Positions 5,301-9,924 of a DNA stretch of 9,924 nt are shown piece after piece. The position numbers were made by a program, and so were the translations under genes. Below the pieces are notes generated by a model, which saw nothing but the letters and a program-made list of their open reading frames with translations, was not told where the DNA came from and searched no databases. The DNA lies in the NCBI GenBank assembly GCA_964444515.1, contig CAYUGY010000023.1, positions 1 to 9,924 of the forward strand, given 5' to 3'. The DNA is from JAIXRY01 sp964444515 (GTDB taxonomy: Bacteria > Patescibacteriota > Minisyncoccia > Phycocordibacterales > UBA9973). The number at the start of each line of letters is the position of its first letter. The first letter of the stretch is position 1.

Positions 5301-7246
5301 TAAACGGTAATGATAACCGGAATGACCAATGGTCGCTTTGCTGTTTTTTGGAACAAGAAACGAGAGAGTGTTTCGCCAACCATATTTTTGACATATTCAG
5401 TGTCATTGATATTTGGACGACTATTTTCCTCGATTGTTTTCTTGATGAGCATTCGGGCTTGTCGAAGTAGTTCTTGGTTTTCTTTCAAATAGACGAATCC
5501 ACGAGAGATAACATCAGGAGATTTTTTCAACTTACCAGTCTTACTGTCGATTGTTCCAATAACAACAAACATTCCGTCTTGTGCGAGCATTTGACGATCA
5601 CGAATGACCACGTCTTGCACATCTCCAACAGAGAATCCATCGATCATCATTGGATCAGAAGGAGCTTTTTCTTTGAGTACAACGATTTTGTTTCCGTTAT
5701 CTTGAATTTCAATAATCATTCCGTTGTCAGGTACAACAACGTTTTCTTCTGGCATACCAAGTGATACAGCCAAATCTTTGTGTAGTTGCAATCTGAAATG
5801 GTTTCCGTGAATTGGAACAAAGAATTTTGGATGAATTTTGCGGTGCAACCATTTGATATCTTCTTGGTTTCCGTGACCAGTACCGTGAATATATTCTTCA
5901 GATGTTCGGTATGAAATAATCTTCACTCCTTGGCGGGCGATACCGTCTTTCAATTTTTCAACAGCACGTTCGTTTCCAGGAATGATAGATGCAGACAAGA
6001 TAATAGTATCTCCTTTGCGAAGTTTGAATTTCTTGTGTGTTTTGTTTGCAGCACGGTTGAGCGCAGCAAATTCTTCACCTTGTGCACCAGTCATCAAAAT
6101 AATAACGCGATCAGCAGGGTAGTTGTCGACTTCTTCAATACCAATCAAGGTGCCTTTTTTGTAAGCAAACAATCCAGCTTGTTCAACAACTTCCATGTTT
6201 GTTTTCATCGAACGTCCTTCGATTGCTACTTTTTTGTTCAGTGCTTCGGCAATTTGTACGATTTTTACCAAACGAGTAATATGTGACGCAAACGCTGCAA
6301 TAATTGTTCGTCCAGTTGCGATCTTGATAAGTTTTTCCAAACCTTCATGCACCTTGATTTCAGGTAGGGCGAATCCTTCGTTTTCAATGTTTGTTGAGTC
6401 TGTCATCAAGAGCAAGTTGTTTGCTGTATCGAATTCTTTGTACTCTTTTTCTTCTGAATCAGTTGGAATACCATCCATGTGATCAAGTTTGTAGTCACCA
6501 GGTGTCACGATGTTTCCATATGGAGTTTCAATAATGATGCCCATTGAATCAGGAATGGTGTGAGTCACTCCGAAGAATCGCACGCGAATTTTCCCAACAG
6601 TGATTGTTTGATTTCCTTCAACAGGAATCATATTGAGTGGTGGTAGGTGAGGGAACTCAGCTTGTCGTTTTTTGATAAGCAACAATGAGAGGTTTCGAGA
6701 ATATAGTGGCGGATTACCAATACGTGACATTACAATTGGAATACCTCCAATGTGATCCAAGTGACCGTGAGTCACAATCATTGCGCGGATTTTATCCTTG
6801 CGTTCCTCGAGGTATTTTGTATTTGCCACCATATAGTCGATACCTGGTGTTTCTTCGTTTGAGAATTGCATACCAGCGTCGATAACGATAATGTCATCAG
6901 CTGTTTCAATCAATGTAGTGTTTCGTCCGATTTCTTCTACTCCTCCAAGTGGAATAATACGAATATTTCCAGGTGCAACTGGTGGAATATTACCAGTCAC
7001 TTTTTTGGTTGATACTTTTTCCATCGGTTCTGTTGGAGCCTTTGGTTTACGTCCACTGCCAAATTTTGAGTATTGAAAAGTTCCTGCACGTTTTGGTGTT
7101 CGTCCAGGTCGATCCTTAATGTTTGTTTGCCGATCAAAAGCTTTGTCTGAGTTTGATACAGGTCTTGTTTGTTCTATTTTGTGATACGGGCGTCGAGCTA
7201 TATGTTGTTGCTGTCCACCGGTATTGTTTTGTTCTTGTTCATTCAT
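5300..7246 (-). CDS. rnj: Ribonuclease J (metallo-beta-lactamase/beta-CASP family)
   Basis: RNase J is a cytoplasmic 5'-3' exoribonuclease and endoribonuclease for mRNA decay and rRNA maturation. The 648-residue chain has a polar, basic N-terminal extension (about 1-93, many Q, R, K, P) and then the enzyme core starting at IRIIPLGGVEEIGRN. The zinc-site motif THGHLDH is at 159-165 (His160, His162, Asp164, His165). Further metal or active-site motifs are THTIPDSMG (about 229), GDYKLD (250-255) and TDSTN (282-286). The beta-CASP region has AFASHITR (318-325) where Bacillus RNase J1 has ASNIHR, SASIIPGNE (418-426), HGTGHGNQEDIK (454-465) and VPIHGNH (477-483). A C-terminal domain follows to ITV. 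The family is usually near 555 residues, so the extra length is the N-terminal tail. The gene starts 21 nt after the solute-binding protein gene without a promoter or Shine-Dalgarno that I can see, so co-transcription is likely. Confidence 0.95.
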   Translation of the reverse strand: MNEQEQNNTGGQQQHIARRPYHKIEQTRPVSNSDKAFDRQTNIKDRPGRTPKRAGTFQYSKFGSGRKPKAPTEPMEKVSTKKVTGNIPPVAPGNIRIIPLGGVEEIGRNTTLIETADDIIVIDAGMQFSNEETPGIDYMVANTKYLEERKDKIRAMIVTHGHLDHIGGIPIVMSRIGNPPLYSRNLSLLLIKKRQAEFPHLPPLNMIPVEGNQTITVGKIRVRFFGVTHTIPDSMGIIIETPYGNIVTPGDYKLDHMDGIPTDSEEKEYKEFDTANNLLLMTDSTNIENEGFALPEIKVHEGLEKLIKIATGRTIIAAFASHITRLVKIVQIAEALNKKVAIEGRSMKTNMEVVEQAGLFAYKKGTLIGIEEVDNYPADRVIILMTGAQGEEFAALNRAANKTHKKFKLRKGDTIILSASIIPGNERAVEKLKDGIARQGVKIISYRTSEEYIHGTGHGNQEDIKWLHRKIHPKFFVPIHGNHFRLQLHKDLAVSLGMPEENVVVPDNGMIIEIQDNGNKIVVLKEKAPSDPMMIDGFSVGDVQDVVIRDRQMLAQDGMFVVIGTIDSKTGKLKKSPDVISRGFVYLKENQELLRQARMLIKKTIEENSRPNINDTEYVKNMVGETLSRFLFQKTAKRPLVIPVIITV

Positions 7247-7267
7247 AACTGAATATTTTTTAATAAT

Positions 7268-9079
7268 TTATTTAACGAATAATTTCCATATAAAATCTTT
7301 CTCTTCATACCATTTATATATTGATGAAAAACGGTCTGATGCATTTCTGACAGAAGTAATGTTTTGTCCATATACGTTGTGTCGTGTTGCGTAGATTAAG
7401 TCAGGGCTATAGAGAAAGACTGCAGGTGAGTCATTGGCAATGAGTGTATTTACTTGCAAGTAAATGTCGTTACGTTTTGATTCATTTGTTTCTTTCTTTG
7501 CTTTTGCAAGTAGTGTATCAACTTGTGTGTTTGCATATGATGCAATGTTGAGTCCTGGATCATTCCGTTGAGATGATTCCCAAAAGGCTGATAGATCAGA
7601 AGGAGAGCTTACTACTTGTCCAAATAATAGCACTTCGAAGTCTCTAGGTCTAATCACTGAACTGGTAAGCGCACCATTTTCATAGACTCGAGTGTTTACT
7701 ACCATACCAACAGCAGTCAATCGTTCCTTGATAAGTTCAGCAGTTTTGACGAGTTCAGGTGTGTCAGCAGTAGTAATAGTAAAACTAATTGTTGTTGTCG
7801 GGGTGTTTTGTACCACTGTTTTCTTTACGGTTTTTTTACCAACCTTTTGAGTAGTAGTAACTGATTTACTGCCACCTTTTGAAAATACTCCGTCATCACC
7901 TAGTTTCCATCCAGCGCCAATTAATATTGTACGAGCAGCAAGAATATTGTCATCAATACTATTTGTTTTCGATGAACCTTCAACTGCTGAACTTTCGATC
8001 AATGAAGCGGGAAGTGGTCCAGAAATTTGTGTACCATAGCCACCGAGTACGGTGTCGATAATTTCTTGTTTATCAAGTGCTACATCGATAGCTTTTGTTA
8101 CTGCTTTGTTTGCAAAAACAGGTGCTTTGTTTGAATTGAAAAAGAGTCCGAACACACGAGGAAGTGGTGTAGAAACAACAGTATAATCATCTTTTAGTGA
8201 CACAGCGTTTTCTGCTGAAATATTTGCTACTTGATCAACGGTGCCATTTTCAAGTGCACTAACAGCATCATCTTCATTGTCATAAAAATGAAGATCAATT
8301 GATTTAATAAAAGGTACACCCAAAGCAAATTTTTTGAATCGCTTTAGTGAAATATTGTTCACAATACCGTCTTTGCCAGTACTAACTGAAGAAATTTTGT
8401 ATGGACCAGAACCAATTGCGTCGGTGTTTTTTGTTGAGAAAAATAATTGTTCAGTTGGAACAGTTGACCAAATGTGTTTTGGAATAATCCCAATTGTTGC
8501 ATTGTCCAAGAAATCAGGAAAAGGACTCTTTAGTCTAAACAAAATAGTCTTTTCATCTTGTGCAACCACTGTAATACCTTCCCAGTTTGCACGTTTTGGA
8601 CTTTTGACCAACGGGTCTTGTGCTTGATTGATAGTGAATACTACATCGTCAGCAGTCAATTTCTTTCCATCATGAAAAGTAAGATTGTCTTTCAGTATAA
8701 ATGTATACGATAGTCCGTCTGGAGAAACAGTGTATTTTTCTGCCAAGTCTGGAATCAATACACCATCACTACCACGTCGCATTAGTCCTGAGAAAACCAA
8801 TTCAGTCAGGTCGCGATCAGAGTCAGAGAGTGCAAGTACCGGGTTGATGAATCGTGGTCCACCAACAATTCCTTCAGACAAACTTCCGCCAGCTGCAGGT
8901 ATTGCAATCATAAATTTTTCATTCAATCTGTTTAAGAGAGAAAGCGCAGAAAAGAGAATAACAATACAAAGTCCTGTGACGATAAGCCATTCTTTAATTG
9001 TAAGGAAATAAAAGACATTTTTTATTGAGCGAAAACTTACTTTACGCAAGTCACCCAAAAAAGATAATAGTTTTTTCAT
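7268..9079 (-). CDS. ABC transporter substrate-binding protein, family 5 (peptide/nickel type), N-terminally anchored
   Basis: This 603-residue protein belongs to the SBP_bac_5 (DppA/OppA-like) family, which binds peptides or other small ligands outside the membrane for an ABC importer. A basic N-terminus (1-30) precedes one strong membrane segment (about 31-50, WLIVTGLCIVILFSALSLL). There is no lipobox cysteine at a cleavage position, so the protein is probably held by an uncleaved anchor, with the chain outside. The family core is clear: INPVLALSDSDRDLTELVFSGLMR (78-101) and the signature region AEKYTVSPDGLSYTF through TFHDGKKLTADDVVFTI (113-150). A Thr/Lys-rich low-complexity stretch (about 401-430) interrupts the second half. 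The C-terminus shows YLQVNTLIANDSPAVFLYS, typical of the family. No permease or ATPase gene is adjacent. It follows secG across a hairpin and precedes RNase J by 21 nt. No clear promoter or Shine-Dalgarno is seen at its start. Confidence 0.93.
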   Translation of the reverse strand: MKKLLSFLGDLRKVSFRSIKNVFYFLTIKEWLIVTGLCIVILFSALSLLNRLNEKFMIAIPAAGGSLSEGIVGGPRFINPVLALSDSDRDLTELVFSGLMRRGSDGVLIPDLAEKYTVSPDGLSYTFILKDNLTFHDGKKLTADDVVFTINQAQDPLVKSPKRANWEGITVVAQDEKTILFRLKSPFPDFLDNATIGIIPKHIWSTVPTEQLFFSTKNTDAIGSGPYKISSVSTGKDGIVNNISLKRFKKFALGVPFIKSIDLHFYDNEDDAVSALENGTVDQVANISAENAVSLKDDYTVVSTPLPRVFGLFFNSNKAPVFANKAVTKAIDVALDKQEIIDTVLGGYGTQISGPLPASLIESSAVEGSSKTNSIDDNILAARTILIGAGWKLGDDGVFSKGGSKSVTTTQKVGKKTVKKTVVQNTPTTTISFTITTADTPELVKTAELIKERLTAVGMVVNTRVYENGALTSSVIRPRDFEVLLFGQVVSSPSDLSAFWESSQRNDPGLNIASYANTQVDTLLAKAKKETNESKRNDIYLQVNTLIANDSPAVFLYSPDLIYATRHNVYGQNITSVRNASDRFSSIYKWYEEKDFIWKLFVK

Positions 9080-9105
9080 AATATAATTGTTGTGTTGAGA
9101 TAGAG

Positions 9106-9126
9106 AAAAAAGCCCAAAGGACTTTT
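9106..9126 (-). terminator. Hairpin terminator or attenuator between secG and the solute-binding protein gene
   Basis: On the minus strand AAAAGTCC (9119-9126) pairs with GGGCTTTT (9108-9115), with one G-U pair and a 3-nt loop, and a run of six T follows. It starts 5 nt past the secG stop. Because no convincing promoter is seen between it and the next ATG at 9079, partial readthrough is plausible. Confidence 0.7.
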
Positions 9127-9131
9127 AGGGA

Positions 9132-9362
9132 TTAGAACAAAACAGCGATGAATGCAGAAATAGCAAACAGTATTGCAACTACAATAGTTGTAACAAAGAG
9201 TACTTTTTCGAAACCACGGCGAGTCATGTGTACAGAACTACCTTCAGTTCCACCAAAAGAAGAGCCAACACTGGCGCTTTGATGTTGAAGCAAGATAGAT
9301 ATGATAAGTATAACTGAGAGGGCGATCTGAATAGATGGCAGTATTGAATGTATAATTCCCAT
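9132..9362 (-). CDS. secG: Preprotein translocase subunit SecG
   Basis: SecG is the small non-essential subunit of the SecYEG channel that assists SecA-driven export. This 76-residue protein has the family layout: a first membrane helix (about 7-25), a polar loop with LLQHQSASVGSSFGG (24-38), and a second helix (about 52-74). The loop corresponds to the usual LLQxGKGxxxGxxFGG, with the FGG conserved but the basic GKG replaced by HQSA. Length is typical of the family (about 70-110). The ATG is 7 nt after an extended -10 box and has no Shine-Dalgarno. It heads the secG / solute-binding protein / RNase J group, although a hairpin separates it from the next gene. It would supply the translocon needed for the exported proteins encoded nearby. 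Confidence 0.92.
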   Translation of the reverse strand: MGIIHSILPSIQIALSVILIISILLQHQSASVGSSFGGTEGSSVHMTRRGFEKVLFVTTIVVAILFAISAFIAVLF

Positions 9363-9369
9363 AAGGGAT

Positions 9370-9399
9370 ATAGTAGCACAAACAGTGGTGTTCGGGCAA
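9370..9399 (-). promoter_or_regulatory. secG promoter, predicted leaderless
   Basis: On the minus strand TTGCCC (9394-9399, 4/6) and TACTAT (9370-9375, 4/6) are 18 nt apart, and the -10 carries the TGn extension (TGCTACTAT). The -10 ends 7 nt before the secG ATG, so the transcript should begin at or next to the start codon. Confidence 0.5.
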
Positions 9400-9413
9400 G
9401 TCTAAAACAAAAG

Positions 9414-9438
9414 ATTAAAATAATATGTTTATTTTAAT
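9414..9438. repeat. AT-only 10-bp inverted repeat upstream of secG
   Basis: ATTAAAATAA (9414-9423) and TTATTTTAAT (9429-9438) are perfect reverse complements around TATGT. With no G or C in the stem it is a weak terminator at best. It lies just upstream of the secG -35 box and overlaps the stop codon of the frame fragment at 9434-9644, so it may be a protein-binding site or a chance AT-rich dyad. Confidence 0.4.
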
Positions 9439-9644
9439 GGGAGAAAAAAGTAAAGAAACGGGGGTGGTGTGGTTGGGCTCGACAACACCCCAAAGGGAAA
9501 AATGTTGGTTTTAAGTATATTACATCCACAGAAAGTGCTTTACCAATTTCATCAATATTAGCAAGTAAAACATCTAAATTAAACCGAAATGCCAACTGGT
9601 CTGGCTGCTGCCAATAAAGGTTTTTTAATAAAAATTGGCGAGTG
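9434..9644 (-). CDS. Possible 3' fragment of an unrecognised gene, cut by the assembly gap
   Basis: The minus strand is open for 69 codons from the N gap to a TAA at 9434-9436. The first ~47 residues look like real protein: QFLLKNLYWQQPDQLAFR is followed by FNLDVLLANIDEIGKALSVD, with regular hydrophobic spacing. I do not recognise the family. The last ~20 residues (from FFPLGCC onward, rich in Cys, His and Pro) look unlike the rest and coincide with the G-rich tract and the left arm of the inverted repeat, so the true end may have been lost by rearrangement or misassembly. The start, if any, is in or beyond the gap. Beyond the gap the minus strand has stop codons in all frames within about 60 nt, so the gene would have to be short or broken. 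Confidence 0.3.
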
Positions 9645-9685
9645 NNNNNNNNNNCCGCAAAAACACCCCCGTTTCTTTACTTTTT
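9445..9685. repeat. 22-bp perfect inverted repeat flanking the assembly gap
   Basis: Bases 9445-9466 are the exact reverse complement of 9664-9685; each arm combines an A/T-rich part (AAAAAGTAAAGAAAC) with a GGGGGTG/CACCCCC end facing the gap. The arms enclose about 197 nt including ten N. The arrangement could be terminal repeats of a small element, the base of a large RNA stem, or a fold-back assembly error. Confidence 0.8.
9645..9654. other. Assembly gap (10 N)
   Basis: Ten N in a row mark a scaffold join; the true distance is unknown. Features on either side may not be adjacent in the genome. The stretch after it, 9655-9725, shows only the right repeat arm and AT-rich sequence. Confidence 0.99.
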
Positions 9686-9725
9686 GTATTTAATCTGTCT
9701 TTTTAAAATACTCACGTTTTTGTGC

Positions 9726-9754
9726 TTGACATTGAAATCGACTTCGGCTACAAT
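9726..9754 (+). promoter_or_regulatory. Strong sigma70-type promoter, probably of an rRNA operon
   Basis: TTGACA (9726-9731, 6/6) and TACAAT (9749-9754, 5/6) are separated by exactly 17 nt. It is among the best-matching promoters in the window. The expected start is near 9761, and the transcript begins with a small GCCTT/AAGGC hairpin (9763-9778). No protein frame follows, which fits a stable-RNA promoter. Confidence 0.75.
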
Positions 9755-9924
9755 GACCCCACGCCTTACATAGAAGGCATTTAAATTTGAACCTTGAAAA
9801 TTGAAAACGTCGGGGACTGGCCGTGAGTCGTCAGTCCCTCGAATTTGAGTGATAGGACTCCTAGACTACGCATCTAGGATACTATCGAAAAAGTATAAGA
9901 ATTAAGTGAAAGAACGAATATATA
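9755..9924 (+). other. Probable rRNA operon leader with boxA-like element and two hairpins
   Basis: No open frame of note is present. The element ACCTTGAAAATTGAAAAC (9791-9808) closely resembles the CTTTGAAAACTGAA-type boxA region found in rRNA leaders and spacers of many Gram-positive bacteria. It is followed by a hairpin GGGACTG/CAGTCCC (9813-9819 with 9832-9838). A second, two-part hairpin pairs GATAG with CTATC (9851-9855/9882-9886) and CCTAGA with TCTAGG (9860-9865/9873-9878). Such stems often take part in antitermination and rRNA processing. The expected 16S rRNA 5' end is not in the window, so this is an inference from promoter strength and leader form; another structured RNA is possible. 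Confidence 0.6.

Noticed and set aside
5930..6286. Plus-strand open frames opposite ribonuclease J and other genes
   Set aside because: They are antisense shadows of strongly conserved proteins, with compositions (Phe, Ser and Cys rich) typical of reverse-complement reading and no initiation signals.
7247..7267. Separate promoter for ribonuclease J
   Set aside because: The 21-nt space is AT-rich, but no -10 with suitable spacing or a -35 stands out; co-transcription with the upstream gene is simpler.
9601..9612. SRP RNA-like GGCAGCAGCC on the minus strand
   Set aside because: It lacks the conserved GGAAGGAAGCAGCC apical motif and the surrounding helix; chance similarity.
9460..9670. tmRNA (ssrA) on either strand, suggested by GGGGGTG...CACCCCC and GGTTGGGCTCGAC
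   Set aside because: The T-arm consensus is absent before the 3' arm, there is a run of unexplained A, no tag reading frame ends in a typical Ala-Ala stop, and the pairing extends well outside an acceptor stem. The gap prevents a full test.
1..9924. UGA recoding (as in Gracilibacteria or Absconditabacteria)
   Set aside because: All conserved proteins read through completely with the standard code and no in-frame UGA is needed. Lack of TGA stops in nine genes is expected in low-GC DNA.
9363..9924. CRISPR array or tRNA genes in the gene-poor right end
   Set aside because: No direct repeats with regular spacing and no T-loop/acceptor-stem pattern were seen.

Overview
The window looks like a piece of a low-GC bacterial genome, most probably a Patescibacteria/CPR member of the Parcubacteria type. 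This is inferred from the gene set, the small tightly packed genes, protein style and signal architecture; no marker gene in the window fixes the taxon. There is a 10-N assembly gap at 9645-9654. All nine complete genes end in TAA or TAG and none needs a UGA readthrough, so the standard code fits.

Layout: the 5' part of recG runs off the left edge on the minus strand (1-992). A small lipoprotein gene (1072-1494, the only plus-strand gene) diverges from it and ends at a bidirectional terminator shared with a convergent two-component unit: a soluble histidine kinase (1926-2669) followed by a receiver-only response regulator (1536-1907). Upstream lie an unrecognised 166-residue protein (2698-3198), an RsuA/RluB-type pseudouridine synthase (3269-3991) and an MFS permease (4049-5218), all on the minus strand. 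A perfect 40-bp palindrome (5261-5300) closes the next minus-strand group: secG (9132-9362), a membrane-anchored family-5 solute-binding protein (7268-9079) and ribonuclease J (5300-7246).

The right end (9363-9924) has no clear complete gene. It holds the secG promoter, an AT-only dyad, a reading frame cut by the N gap, a 22-bp inverted repeat around the gap, and then a near-consensus plus-strand promoter (9726-9754). That promoter drives a structured leader with a boxA-like element typical of rRNA operons, so a 16S rRNA gene is expected just past the right edge.

The genes are mostly housekeeping: DNA repair, rRNA modification, RNA decay, secretion and peptide uptake, plus a small phosphorelay and an exporter. 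The most unusual signal is in the expression logic. No start codon has a visible Shine-Dalgarno sequence, and at least five genes (recG, response regulator, kinase, MFS, secG) have a -10 box ending only 6-8 nt before the ATG, which predicts leaderless mRNAs. The MFS promoter also sits inside an 11-bp perfect dyad that looks like an operator. I did not find a convincing new multi-gene system.
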